A DNA stretch of 64,000 nt, taken from JAFAXD01 sp963816775. Lineage in GTDB: Bacteria; Pseudomonadota; Alphaproteobacteria; Rhizobiales; Xanthobacteraceae. The DNA lies in the NCBI GenBank assembly GCA_963816775.1, contig CAWFLX010000053.1, forward strand, positions 1-64,000, in the 5' to 3' direction. The notes under the pieces were generated by a model, which saw only the letters and a program-made list of their open reading frames with translations, did not search any database and had not been told where the DNA came from. Position 1 is the stretch's first letter. Each line of letters starts with the position of its first letter. Position numbers and translations under genes: made by a program. Shown one piece after another: positions 27,521 to 36,528 of this stretch.

Positions 27521-27794
27521 TCACTCCGCCCTGATGTTGGCCGCCCGGATCACTTTGCCCCATTTCTCAGTCTCATCGACGATGAGCTTCGCAAACTCGG
27601 AAGTCGTGAGTGAGAGAGGCGTGTCGCCAAGCTCGGCGATCCGCAGCAACATCGTCGAAATCTGTGAGCGCGGCGTTGATTTCCCGGTTTAGCGTGTTGA
27701 TGATTTCGATGGAAGTGCCGCGCGGCGCGGCAAGTCCAACGTAGATTCTCGCATCATATGTCGGCAGGAATTCGGCCATTGCCGCTGACGGCAA
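27521..27794 (-). pseudogene. C-terminal remnant of a TctC-family gene, opposite strand
   Basis: On the minus strand, YDARIYVGLAAPRGTSIEII followed by NTLNREINAALTD is a TctC C-terminal region. After a frameshift near 27670 it continues LRIAELGDTPLSLTTSEFAK then LIVDETEKWGKVIRAANI and stops at 27521-27523. Being inverted relative to the N-terminal remnant at 27131, it is either another gene copy or evidence of a rearrangement. Confidence 0.7.
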
Positions 27795-27902
27795 TTGCGC
27801 CGCCGCAAGTCTGCCTTCCTGGGAGGAAGGGTACCGTAGATCGTCCTGCTCACAAGCACAGGAAAGCCGGGCTCAATTTGAATGATCCCTGGTGCCGGCG
27901 CG

Positions 27903-29315
27903 CTAAGGTGAAAGCTCCTCCAACGGCTTTCGGCGCGTTTCTTCTGCAAACAGGAATGTCACGAGGGCCCCGGCGACGCCGAAGGCGCCGAGCAGCAGGA
28001 AAACCGCGGCCATTCCTTGCGACCCGAGCCACCAGCCGATCACCGTTGGGGCGATCATACCGGCCACTTTCGCCCAAGCGCTGCAAATTCCCATGCCGAC
28101 TGCGCGCAGCCGCGTCGGATAGATTTCGGGCGTGTAGACATAGATCGCGAGATTCAATGAGGAGACGAAGAACATCGTGATTGCTGCGAGCGCGACCACG
28201 AGAAGCACCGGCTGCGCACCCGCGAGCCAGACCGACAACATTGCGAGCGCAGCGACTGTGAAAGCCAGCATGAACCAACGCCGTCGCCCGACGATATCGA
28301 TCAGCAACGAACACGTCAGCGTACCGGCCACGATGGCACCGCTGGTCGTGATGAGCCCGTACGTCAACGCGGTTTCGACGGGCACCTGGTAAACGGTACG
28401 AAACATGGTGGGCAGCCACGTCGTTAGCGGCCAGCTGACAAAACCGATGCAAATCCAAATGAGCCACATGACTAGCGTTCGCCTGCGGTAGCGCTCGTTG
28501 ACTAGCTCGCTTAGTCTGCCCCTGCCAACAAGCGACGGTGTCGCTTGTTGAGGAGGCGGTAGCGTGCGCCCCGTGCGCGTTATCGCTTGCTCGATCTCAG
28601 TCACAACTTTATCCGCCTCGTCAATCCGGCCGCGCCCGATCAGCCACCTTGGCGACTCCGGCAACCGCATGATGAATGGAACGATCAGCAGAGCTGGCAC
28701 CGCACCGATCCAGAAAATCGACTGCCAGCCGAACGCTGGAATCGTCCAACGGCCGAGGAGTCCGGCGGCAAGCACGCCGACCGCGAAAATGAACTCATAC
28801 AACAGCACAAATCGACCACGCTTCTGTGCCGGTGCTATCTCATTGATGTAGCTCGCGGCTACAGGCACTTCGGCCCCCATCCCAACGCCCTGGATGCAGC
28901 GAAATACGAACATCGAGTAGAAATCCCAAGATAGTGCGCAGCCGATGCCCGTTAGGCCAAAAATCAGGACTGTCGTGACGATCGAAGGAATACGACCATA
29001 GCGTTCCGCCATAAACCCAAACCCGACCGCACCGATCAGCTGCCCAAAGGCGCTGCCTGAAATCAGCAGGCCGATTTGTACCGGCGTGAGATGCCACGCC
29101 CCGGCAAGAACCGGCAGCGCAAGTGCAATAGCCAGAAAATCAATACCGTCAAAAAACGTTGCAGTTCCGATGATGGCCCTCACTTTGAGATGCCACCTCG
29201 ACAGCGGCAACCGTTCGATGCGGCCGAGGATCGGTGCCGAGGCTGACGAAGCCGCCGCTGCGCTTGCTGACTGCTGCCCGACGAACGCGACGTCGGACGT
29301 GGTGGTGCTCGTCAT
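27903..29315 (-). CDS. MFS transporter (AAHS/sugar porter-like)
   Basis: A 470-residue protein with about 12 membrane helices and a hydrophilic N-terminal tail of 40 residues. FFDGIDFLAIALALPVLAG in helix 1, GFGFMAERYGRIPSIV in loop 2-3 and LPESPRWLIGRGR in the central loop are the standard MFS landmarks. A GGGAGGAC site precedes the ATG. It is the last gene of the minus-strand catabolic block, so it probably imports that pathway's substrate. Confidence 0.9.
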   Translation of the reverse strand: MTSTTTSDVAFVGQQSASAAAASSASAPILGRIERLPLSRWHLKVRAIIGTATFFDGIDFLAIALALPVLAGAWHLTPVQIGLLISGSAFGQLIGAVGFGFMAERYGRIPSIVTTVLIFGLTGIGCALSWDFYSMFVFRCIQGVGMGAEVPVAASYINEIAPAQKRGRFVLLYEFIFAVGVLAAGLLGRWTIPAFGWQSIFWIGAVPALLIVPFIMRLPESPRWLIGRGRIDEADKVVTEIEQAITRTGRTLPPPQQATPSLVGRGRLSELVNERYRRRTLVMWLIWICIGFVSWPLTTWLPTMFRTVYQVPVETALTYGLITTSGAIVAGTLTCSLLIDIVGRRRWFMLAFTVAALAMLSVWLAGAQPVLLVVALAAITMFFVSSLNLAIYVYTPEIYPTRLRAVGMGICSAWAKVAGMIAPTVIGWWLGSQGMAAVFLLLGAFGVAGALVTFLFAEETRRKPLEELSP

Positions 29316-29371
29316 TTCGTTGTCCTCCCTCGATGTTTTGGTGTTTCAGGCTTTTTGTTGAATGATCGCTT

Positions 29372-30244
29372 CTATTTCGCTGGTAGGGGGGTTGCGTCCA
29401 TGCCGTCCCTTACGAATGCATCGCCTCCCACCACCCTTTGGTTCGCGTGATCGGTGCTTCCTTCGGACAGCGTGAGGTTGGCGCCGCGAAATTCGAGCAA
29501 CTCGATTTCAGCGAGCAGGTTGACGATGTGGTAGAGCGTGGGCAGGTCTTCCCATCGCGAACGTCGAAAATGAAAATGTCCTTCGCCGGTCTTGCGCGAC
29601 GTGACGGTAACGTCCGAGGGATGCGACGGCGACAAGACGGCGCCCGCGAAATCAGCCGCGCCCCAGTCGCCCGTGCGCGGCATGAACTTGTAGTGCAATA
29701 GTCCCGCGTTCATTGGATTTGGCTGCGCGGGCGGTGCATCGCGCAGACCCGAAAGTTCCATGTCGAAGAATGGATGGCCGAGCCAGCCGCAACAGATTGC
29801 GTGTTTGCCGTCCTGTACGCGCGGCTCGGGTATTTCGCAGAAGAGCTTGCTGAACCCCAGTTCTTCGCGGCCGCTGATGATCGGGTCGGCGAGATTCTCC
29901 CACAGCACTGAAAGGAATGTGCCGTGCACCGTCTCGCCGTTCGCGCGAACGATAGCCGGAAATTTGACACCGAACGTGTTGTAGCCGCGGCCGGCCAACC
30001 AATCGATGCCCCACATGTAGGTGACGTCGACGGTCATGACGGGTTCGCCCCACAGCGAGAACCTCGGCGGCAACAGCGCTTCGAGCCGCTCGGGCTTCAC
30101 CAAGTAGCTGACGCCGAACGTTCGGCGTTTTGGGTTGCGGCGATGATCGACGGGCTTGCCGGCTGGAATTTGGCGCGGACCTGGCATCGGCCCGTAGGGA
30201 ACCGGCATGCGGTAGAACTTCCCGCGTTCAAGCGCGAACGTCAT
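29372..30244 (-). CDS. Acetoacetate decarboxylase-family protein
   Basis: A 290-residue protein with an excellent AAGGAGG site. GREELGFSKLFCEI at about 125-138 matches the ADC region in which the Schiff-base lysine lies; Lys133 is the candidate. The family forms imines with beta-keto or pyruvyl-type acids and decarboxylates, aldolizes or hydrates them. In this block it could act on a keto acid made by ring cleavage. Other ADC landmarks include LPPRFSLWGEPVMTVDVTYM. Confidence 0.85.
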   Translation of the reverse strand: MTFALERGKFYRMPVPYGPMPGPRQIPAGKPVDHRRNPKRRTFGVSYLVKPERLEALLPPRFSLWGEPVMTVDVTYMWGIDWLAGRGYNTFGVKFPAIVRANGETVHGTFLSVLWENLADPIISGREELGFSKLFCEIPEPRVQDGKHAICCGWLGHPFFDMELSGLRDAPPAQPNPMNAGLLHYKFMPRTGDWGAADFAGAVLSPSHPSDVTVTSRKTGEGHFHFRRSRWEDLPTLYHIVNLLAEIELLEFRGANLTLSEGSTDHANQRVVGGDAFVRDGMDATPLPAK

Positions 30245-30268
30245 GGGCCCTCCTTGCGTGTGGCCTCC

Positions 30269-31231
30269 TCATGTGACGGAGGCCGAATTAACGTCCAATA
30301 TGTCGAGCAACGAGCGACCACCGATAAGTCGCTCGAGGTTCTGGTTGAATTTTCCGACCAGGCGATCGAGGGTATCGGGGCTGTTCCAGGCGCTGTGCGG
30401 CGAGAGCTGAACACGCGGATGCGTGTAGAGCCGATGCCCGGCGGGGAGCGGCTCCGGTTCCGTCACGTCGATGCTCGCAGACGCCAGGTGTCCGCTGTCG
30501 AGCGCTTCGAGCAATGCATCCTGATCGATCAACCCCCCGCGCGCGACATTCACGATGTGCGCCCCCTGTTTCAGGTTGGATATCGCTTCGCGGTTGATGA
30601 TGTGGTGGGTTTCCGCACTGTACGGAGCCGCCAAAACGAGATAGTCCGCCACAGCCAGCATCGCCGCGATGGAAGGCGCGTATGTGATCCCGGCGGGCAA
30701 CAGTTCGATCATTGACCGCCTGCGCACGATGATTTTCATGCCGAAGACGAGCGCGCGCTGTGCCACCTCGCGCGCGACGCTGCCGAAGCCGAGCAGGCCG
30801 AGCGTCCGACCATCGAGCGTATCCATCTGCACGGACCGCCAATCCTCCTGACGCGAAATCCACGCGGACGGAAAGCGCTTCGCATGCGCCAGCATGCTGG
30901 CCAGGACGAATTCCGCTATTGGAACCGAGTTGATGCCGCGGCCCGTGGTCACGACGTGGCTGCGCAACAACCAGCGTGGATACTGGTCCGCGCCGGCGCC
31001 CGGGATTTGGACCCAGGCGAGCTTTTTCGGCCAGTCGGCTGGCTGTTCGCGCGGACCGTGCGCCCACACTTTCGACGGGCCCGACAACAAGGCGGACGTG
31101 TCGGCCGGCAACAACCAGGCGCGCGCCGGATCGACCTCGTGTACGGGGTAATCGGGCCACCGGTCCCTGAGCAAGCGCGTGACACGCGCTCCGAAATGAT
31201 GCGCAATCACGTGATGCGTGAGGGTGTTCAT
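30269..31231 (-). CDS. D-2-hydroxyacid dehydrogenase
   Basis: A 320-residue NAD(P)-dependent enzyme. TLGLLGFGSVAREVAQRALV is the dinucleotide fold. VNVARGGLIDQDALL carries the substrate-binding Arg, and VTEPEPLPAGHRLY and LSPHSAWN hold the catalytic Glu and His. The ATG at 31231 overlaps the upstream TctC stop as ATGA, which supports this start. It would interconvert a 2-keto acid and a D-2-hydroxy acid, perhaps an end product of the pathway. Confidence 0.9.
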   Translation of the reverse strand: MNTLTHHVIAHHFGARVTRLLRDRWPDYPVHEVDPARAWLLPADTSALLSGPSKVWAHGPREQPADWPKKLAWVQIPGAGADQYPRWLLRSHVVTTGRGINSVPIAEFVLASMLAHAKRFPSAWISRQEDWRSVQMDTLDGRTLGLLGFGSVAREVAQRALVFGMKIIVRRRSMIELLPAGITYAPSIAAMLAVADYLVLAAPYSAETHHIINREAISNLKQGAHIVNVARGGLIDQDALLEALDSGHLASASIDVTEPEPLPAGHRLYTHPRVQLSPHSAWNSPDTLDRLVGKFNQNLERLIGGRSLLDILDVNSASVT

Positions 31232-32208
31232 TGCGGCTCGAGTCCCGATGCCCTGATCATCGCCGACCATTTGATGATTTCGTTCCGGACAAAGACATCG
31301 AGCTCTTCCGGGCTGGAGAGCTTGATTTGCATTCCGAAGCGCTCGCTCGCGTCGCGGACCGGCTTGGTCTCATAAGCCGCATGAATCATGCGATTGAGCT
31401 CCGCCACGATCTCGCGCGGAGTGCCGGCAGGCGCAAAATAGGCACCCCAAGACACCATTTCGTAATCCGGAACGCCCAGTTCGCTGATCGTCGGCACGTC
31501 CGGCATGATCGGAAAGCGCTTTGCAGACGTGACCGCGAGGGCTCGCGCTTTGTTGCCCTGTGTCAAAGTCACCGCGTTCTGAACGTCGGCAGCGAGCGCG
31601 TCCAGGCGCTCACCGAGTAGATCGCTGATTGCCGGTGCCGGTGCTTTGTAAGGAACTTGCAGAAAGTCCAGGCTCGCCTTCGAACTCAGCATTGTGGCGG
31701 CGACGATGCCCGATACACTGAACACGCCGACATTTAATTTTCCCGGACTCGCTCTGACTGTTTCAATGAATTCAGCCATTGATCGGATCGGGCTGTCGGC
31801 GCGCACGACGAAAAATGCCGGCGCGTTCTCAGCCATGGTGATTGGAGCAAAGTCCTTGACCGGGTCGTAGGGCAAGTTCTTGAACAACGAGACGTTGGCC
31901 GCATGCGTCGAGTTGGTCGCCAAAAAAATCGTGTATCCGTCCGGAAGCGCCTTGGCGGCAAACGCCGCCGCAATGACGCCGCTTGCGCCCGGCCGGTTGT
32001 CGATGATCACGGGCTGCCTGGCGATCATGCTCAGTTCATTGCCCATCGTGCGCGCAGCGCCGTCGGCCGTGGACCCGGCGGCGAGCGGCACGACGATCGT
32101 GATGGGCTTGCTCGGAAATGTCGGTTCGGCCGGAGTTTGGGTGGGAAAAATCCCGCTCACGACGGCCAGCGCGATCGCCAATGTCGAAACTGGTCCGTGC
32201 AACGTCAC
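31228..32208 (-). CDS. TctC/Bug-family binding protein within a catabolic operon
   Basis: A 326-residue product from a GTG at 32208 with CTGGAGA just upstream; the longer open frame runs into the FAH gene and is not needed. The signal peptide (STLAIALAVVSGIF) precedes FPSKPITIVVPLAAGSTADG. VIIDNRPGASGV and MPDVPTISELGVPDYEMV confirm the family. It is tightly coupled to the dehydrogenase gene (ATGA overlap), so it probably senses or delivers a pathway carboxylate. Confidence 0.88.
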   Translation of the reverse strand: MTLHGPVSTLAIALAVVSGIFPTQTPAEPTFPSKPITIVVPLAAGSTADGAARTMGNELSMIARQPVIIDNRPGASGVIAAAFAAKALPDGYTIFLATNSTHAANVSLFKNLPYDPVKDFAPITMAENAPAFFVVRADSPIRSMAEFIETVRASPGKLNVGVFSVSGIVAATMLSSKASLDFLQVPYKAPAPAISDLLGERLDALAADVQNAVTLTQGNKARALAVTSAKRFPIMPDVPTISELGVPDYEMVSWGAYFAPAGTPREIVAELNRMIHAAYETKPVRDASERFGMQIKLSSPEELDVFVRNEIIKWSAMIRASGLEPQ

Positions 32209-32242
32209 TCTCCAGCGACTTTGTTGGCGATGCTTGTGGACT

Positions 32243-33286
32243 TCACTTTGGGGCGTCGTGCCCCGCGCTATAGGCCGACGAACCCGCGACAACCTTGTTT
32301 TTCTGACGGCCCAGCCCTTCAACTTCGGTCTCGATGACGTCGCCTGCCTTAAGAAATTCAAGGCGCTCTTGGCCCGTTCCTGCAGGCGTCCCAGTGGCGA
32401 ACACGTCGCCGGGCTCAAGGGTCATCATCTTCGAGCCGTACGCGATCTGCTCCTCGATCCCGAACACCATGTCGCCGCTGTTGCCATCTTGCTTGGTGAC
32501 TCCGTTCACGGCGCACCAGATGCGCAGGTTCGAGGGATCCGGCACAAAAGCCGTGGGAACGAAGAACGGTCCCATCGGCGCAAAGGTGTCGTAGCTCTTG
32601 CCGCCCATCCAATCGGAGCGGATGCTCGGTCGATCGAGCCGCCAAGTCCTGCTGCGCGCGGAGATGTCGTTCGTCGTCATGAACCCGGCGACGTGGTCCA
32701 TCGCCTGGCCGGTAGGAATGTTTTTTCCCTGGCGGCCGATGACGACCGCGAGTTCTGCCTCCCAATCGATCCGGTCAACGCCCTCCGGCAAGACCACGTC
32801 GTCGTACGGCCCCGAGAGGCAGTTGTTGCCTTTGAAAAACAGATAGACGTCCGATTTCGTTTTATCGGCCTGATAGTCGTTGGACGGTTCGATCGGCGGC
32901 AGGCCGTTGCGAAACGTCTTTCTCATCCCAGCGACGTGCTCGCGATAGTTGGCGGCGGCGTAAAGCAGCTTCGGCGGCCGAATGATCGGCGGAAGCACCT
33001 GCAGGGCGCTCAGCTGATAGACCGTCGCTTTCACCGTGTCGTTGTCGATACGTTGCTTTACGACAAATGCAGCAATCAATTGCAACACCGGGAAGTTGCG
33101 ATCCCAGTCCTGCAGCAGGCCGAGCACGCTGGTCGGATCGCTGAGCACGCCGGATGTTGCGCCGTTCGATCTTGCAAAATGCGGATATGCGGCGGCGAGA
33201 TCGACCACGCCTTCGTCGATCACGAGACCTGCGAAGCGCCGGCCCGCCGATGCAAACGTCCCGAGTTTGAAGGAGGCACCGCCCAT
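32243..33286 (-). CDS. Fumarylacetoacetate hydrolase-family protein
   Basis: A 347-residue protein. YAAANYREHVAGM, IDWEAELAVVIGRQGKN (metal-binding E-x-E), VAGFMTTNDISARS and LEPGDVFATGTPAGTG are the FAH fold signatures. These enzymes hydrolyse acylpyruvates or hydrate 2-oxopentenoate-type ring-fission products with Mg2+. It lies only six bases after the dioxygenase gene, which suggests it acts on that enzyme's product. Its ribosome site is weak, consistent with translational coupling. Confidence 0.9.
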   Translation of the reverse strand: MGGASFKLGTFASAGRRFAGLVIDEGVVDLAAAYPHFARSNGATSGVLSDPTSVLGLLQDWDRNFPVLQLIAAFVVKQRIDNDTVKATVYQLSALQVLPPIIRPPKLLYAAANYREHVAGMRKTFRNGLPPIEPSNDYQADKTKSDVYLFFKGNNCLSGPYDDVVLPEGVDRIDWEAELAVVIGRQGKNIPTGQAMDHVAGFMTTNDISARSRTWRLDRPSIRSDWMGGKSYDTFAPMGPFFVPTAFVPDPSNLRIWCAVNGVTKQDGNSGDMVFGIEEQIAYGSKMMTLEPGDVFATGTPAGTGQERLEFLKAGDVIETEVEGLGRQKNKVVAGSSAYSAGHDAPK

Positions 33287-33292
33287 CGCCGA

Positions 33293-34204
33293 TCAGTGCC
33301 CGTAGAGCGTGTAACTGGTGCACCAGGCGGCAACGACGTCGTTGGAATATTCCCACTCCTTGGCTTCCCAATCGTCGTCGGCGTAGTCCATGTCGCAGGC
33401 GAGTTCCATGGCACCGCCGCACGGCGTCTTGAAGTACCAGAAGTAATTAGAACCCAAGGTGTGACGGCCAGGCCCAACGTAGGTCTTCCACCCTTTTTCG
33501 GTGAGCCGCCGTCCGCCCATCATCACTTCATTGAAGTCGCCGACGTGGAACTCGATGTGATGCAGGCCGCCCGGGATGTCTTCCTTCTTGATAAGGAACA
33601 GATTGTGGTGATCGTTTGAGCCTTCGGCGCGCAGGAAGCACGAGCGATCCCGGTAGGAATCGGTCAGACGAAAACCAAGCCGCTCGGTGTAGAAATTTCT
33701 CGCACTGTTGAGATCGGGCACCCACAGCACGATGTGTCCGATACTGCGCGGGCGGTGCGGTGCCGCAAAGTCCACCCTCTGGTTTTTCGGGCGTACGGGC
33801 GGCAGGCCGGCCACGTTCGCCAGCGCGGGCCTCGCATCGTAGGAGTGACGCGCCGTCACCTGAAAAGCGATGCCGTAGCCAGTATTATCTTTCGTTCGCA
33901 ACACGCCGTCCGAGCCCATCATGACCTGACGGTCTTTGCTCAGCTCGGCGCCGACTTTCTGCAGCTCCTCGGCGCTCTCGACCCCCCAGATGATCTCCCG
34001 CGCGTTGGTCGCCGCCCCGACCGCCATCGGAAGCGAACGGTCGTTCGTGTCGCGCAACACGAGATCGGTACCGTCGAGCGACTCGAACGTCGCGCCCTTC
34101 GCTCCTTTCTCAACTTCCGTCAATCCGAAGTCTCGCAGGAACCGCTTGGCCGCGTCCATTTCTTCGACGCTCAGGATGACTCTGTCGACTCCGCGGATCG
34201 TCAT
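33293..34204 (-). CDS. Two-domain VOC extradiol-type dioxygenase
   Basis: A 303-residue protein with two vicinal-oxygen-chelate halves, the size of BphC-type enzymes. In the second half His157 (SIGHIVLWV), His215/216 (GLHHIEFHV) and Glu267 (GGAMELACD) form a 2-His-1-carboxylate metal site. The substrate is probably a catechol or dihydroxy heteroaromatic made by the adjacent FAD monooxygenase. AGGAG precedes the ATG. A non-dioxygenase VOC function cannot be excluded. Confidence 0.85.
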   Translation of the reverse strand: MTIRGVDRVILSVEEMDAAKRFLRDFGLTEVEKGAKGATFESLDGTDLVLRDTNDRSLPMAVGAATNAREIIWGVESAEELQKVGAELSKDRQVMMGSDGVLRTKDNTGYGIAFQVTARHSYDARPALANVAGLPPVRPKNQRVDFAAPHRPRSIGHIVLWVPDLNSARNFYTERLGFRLTDSYRDRSCFLRAEGSNDHHNLFLIKKEDIPGGLHHIEFHVGDFNEVMMGGRRLTEKGWKTYVGPGRHTLGSNYFWYFKTPCGGAMELACDMDYADDDWEAKEWEYSNDVVAAWCTSYTLYGH

Positions 34205-34233
34205 GACGGTTCTCCTGTCAAAAGCTCATATGT

Positions 34234-35361
34234 TCAGAACGCGTGTGCCAACTGCAGGCGGACGTGATTGCTAAGTTCAATGGCGTCATGGACCGATGTC
34301 TGTGTGGGGTTTTGTTCCCACTCGCCGACCTGGACCGACGCCTCGACGACTAGTTTGCAGCGGGGCCAGCGGCGCTCCATGAACTGTTCGAGCACATCGT
34401 CCAACTCGCCGTCGGCCCGCAGCAGCTCGGACAGCACGACCGCGTCCTCGACCGCCATCGCAGCCCCTTGCGCATGATGCGGTGTGGTCGTGTGAGCCGC
34501 GTCTCCGATCAGCAACACCCGGCCGCGGTACCAGGGCCGCGGCACGAGTATCGTCTCCATCGGCTTGTAGACGACGTCCTCCGGACGCTGGATTCGGTTG
34601 CAGATTTCGCCGGCAAGTCCGCCGTGCCCATACAGCCGCGCCCGCATCAGGTCGTGCAGGCGATCATCCGGCATCCAAGGATTGCCCGGCTCGGACGTCG
34701 TCAGGAACATGTACATCGAGTTTCGTGTCAGCGGGATCAGCCCGGCTTTATTCGGACCGTGAAACGCGCAGCTCCAGTCCATTTCGGGTGACTTCTCGGT
34801 GGTAAACCGCCAGCAGCCCTGTCCCGAGAAACGCGGCTTGTAGACGTCGCCAAACACCATCTGGCGAATTTTGGAATAGGTGCCGTCGGCTCCGATCACC
34901 AGGTCGTAGCGACCCGTTGAGCCGTCGGTGAACGTGACGTCGACGCCGTCGCGGGAATCCTGTAGCGCCTCGACCGTAACCCCCGTTCGAATCCCGGCGC
35001 CGTGCGCCCGTGCCCTCGACACCAGGATGTCATGCAGCACGGGGCGAGGAATTCCGCAGTGCCCAACGATGTCCAGACCATCGATAGGGGGCATCGTCCG
35101 CTCGCCGATCATATTGCCGTCGGCGTCGTAGTGGCGCTGCCGCTTGTAGACAAAGCCGCGTTCGAGACAGAGCCCGGCAACGCCAAGCGCCTCGTAGGCG
35201 CGGATGGCGTTTCCGGGTTGAATGATCCCGACGCCGTAGATTGCCCATTCCCTTTTGATTTCGACGACCTCGGCGTCAATCCCGACTTGGCCGAGCCCGA
35301 TGGCGGTCGAGAGCCCGCCGATGCCTCCGCCTACGATCAAAACCTTTCCAACCCTGGGCAT
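34234..35361 (-). CDS. FAD-dependent aromatic hydroxylase (salicylate/3-hydroxybenzoate hydroxylase-like)
   Basis: A 375-residue group A flavin monooxygenase. KVLIVGGGIGGLSTAIGLG is the FAD Rossmann motif, DLVIGADGTYSKIRQ the DG motif and VLLIGDAAHTTTPHHAQGAA the GD motif. It lacks the thioredoxin-like extension of the enzyme at 21738. It is first in the run hydroxylase-VOC dioxygenase-FAH-TctC-dehydrogenase, so it probably starts the pathway by ring hydroxylation, possibly with decarboxylation. The substrate is unknown. Confidence 0.9.
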   Translation of the reverse strand: MPRVGKVLIVGGGIGGLSTAIGLGQVGIDAEVVEIKREWAIYGVGIIQPGNAIRAYEALGVAGLCLERGFVYKRQRHYDADGNMIGERTMPPIDGLDIVGHCGIPRPVLHDILVSRARAHGAGIRTGVTVEALQDSRDGVDVTFTDGSTGRYDLVIGADGTYSKIRQMVFGDVYKPRFSGQGCWRFTTEKSPEMDWSCAFHGPNKAGLIPLTRNSMYMFLTTSEPGNPWMPDDRLHDLMRARLYGHGGLAGEICNRIQRPEDVVYKPMETILVPRPWYRGRVLLIGDAAHTTTPHHAQGAAMAVEDAVVLSELLRADGELDDVLEQFMERRWPRCKLVVEASVQVGEWEQNPTQTSVHDAIELSNHVRLQLAHAF

Positions 35362-35520
35362 CGAAGCTCGACCTTTTGACCCATCACCTTAAAACCCCGG
35401 CGGGTAGAGCGCCCGCGCTAGGACAGAGCGGTAGCGGGCTCAGCCTCCACCAGGTTCCGCGACGTTTTCGATCAGGCGCGGCTTGCGCTGAACTCTATTC
35501 GGCGGCGACCGCCTGTCAAC

Positions 35521-35545
35521 AATATTTCTCTCTTGCGAGAATATT
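35521..35545. promoter_or_regulatory. Palindrome AATATT-N13-AATATT upstream of the hydroxylase operon
   Basis: AATATT at 35521-35526 is mirrored at 35540-35545. The interior holds CTC and GAG arms. On the minus strand it shares AATATTCTC with the site at 36500. It lies about 160 bases upstream of the hydroxylase start and is a candidate TetR operator. Confidence 0.45.
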
Positions 35546-35660
35546 TTCTGAAACGCGGTCCATCGGGCCCATGCGCGCGCATGACATGGCGAACCCGGAT
35601 TGGGGGCGAAGTGAACAGCAGCGATCGTCCTGGCCGCAGACCCCGGCCCTTGGCCGCGCC

Positions 35661-36449
35661 TTACTGATTGAGGATCGCAACCGCGCGCGTCCAACCGGCG
35701 GATGCGCGATGGACCTTGACGGGAAAACAAACAACATCGAATCCGTCGGCTGGCAACATTTCGAGGTTGTGCAACTTCTCGAGGTGCGAATAACCAATCT
35801 CGCGCCCGGCACGGTGCCCTTCCCAGATCAGGCCGACATCACCGCTTTCTTGCACGCGCCTGCGCGTGTGCGAAAATGGCGCATCCCAGCTCCATCCGTC
35901 GGTTCCGACCAGCCGCACGCCACGCTCGAGCAGCCACAGCGTCGCCGTCTTGCCCATGCCGCACCCACTGTCGACATAGTCGTCTTCGCCGTAGCGGCTC
36001 CCGGCACGCGTGTTCACGACCACGATCTCCAACGGCTTGATTGCATGCCCGATGCGCTTGAGCTCTGCCTCAACGTCGCCCGGCGTTGCCACGTAGCCAT
36101 CGGGAAGATGGCGAAAATCCAGCTTTACGGCTGGATTGAAGCACCACTCCAAGGGTACTTCGTCGATCCGCCACGACGGCTCGCCGCCAGGCTTAAGCGC
36201 ATGATTCATGGTCGAGAAGAAATGATACGGCGCATCGAGATGTGTGCCGTTGTGCGTGCTGATGCGTAGCCGCTCGGTCGCGCAATATTCGCCGTCGGGT
36301 AACTGATCGACCCGCACGCCCATGTATTCGGCCATCCGCGGCGCCGTCTGGTGGTGATCGTGATAATCGATCTGCGGCAAATTATGCGGTGGGTCGCTCG
36401 CGATATCGGCTCGCAGCGGCGCGGAAATGTCGATCAACCGGCGTGCCAT
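35661..36449 (-). CDS. Cyclase-family (kynurenine formamidase-like) metal hydrolase
   Basis: A 262-residue protein. HNGTHLDAPYHF at 66-77 is the HGTHxDxPxH metal motif of the cyclase/KynB family. Further conserved parts are GRHLPDG-like (DFRHLPDGYV) and VGTDGWSWDAP. Members hydrolyse amides or lactones with zinc or manganese; in ring-degradation clusters they can open lactones or hydrolyse formamides. It is transcribed from a promoter at 36500-36528 that carries an operator-like palindrome. Confidence 0.88.
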   Translation of the reverse strand: MARRLIDISAPLRADIASDPPHNLPQIDYHDHHQTAPRMAEYMGVRVDQLPDGEYCATERLRISTHNGTHLDAPYHFFSTMNHALKPGGEPSWRIDEVPLEWCFNPAVKLDFRHLPDGYVATPGDVEAELKRIGHAIKPLEIVVVNTRAGSRYGEDDYVDSGCGMGKTATLWLLERGVRLVGTDGWSWDAPFSHTRRRVQESGDVGLIWEGHRAGREIGYSHLEKLHNLEMLPADGFDVVCFPVKVHRASAGWTRAVAILNQ

Positions 36450-36499
36450 AACGCGCCCCCATGTTGGCGTCTGATCGCGCCTTGTCGGCGTTCGACCAA

Positions 36500-36528
36500 A
36501 TAATATTCTCTATGGAAGGAATAGTCAA
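36500..36528 (-). promoter_or_regulatory. Sigma70-like promoter with overlapping palindrome for the cyclase gene
   Basis: On the minus strand TTGACT (36523-36528), 17 bases, then TATTAT (36500-36505) form a good -35/-10 pair. Within it TATTC-N10-GAATA (36504-36523) is an inverted repeat. The predicted start site is about 44 bases before the cyclase ATG. It is very similar to the site at 38497-38525. Confidence 0.65.

Noticed and set aside
31880..33619. 579-codon plus-strand frame opposite the TctC, FAH and VOC genes
   Set aside because: It spans three real minus-strand genes and shows antisense composition.
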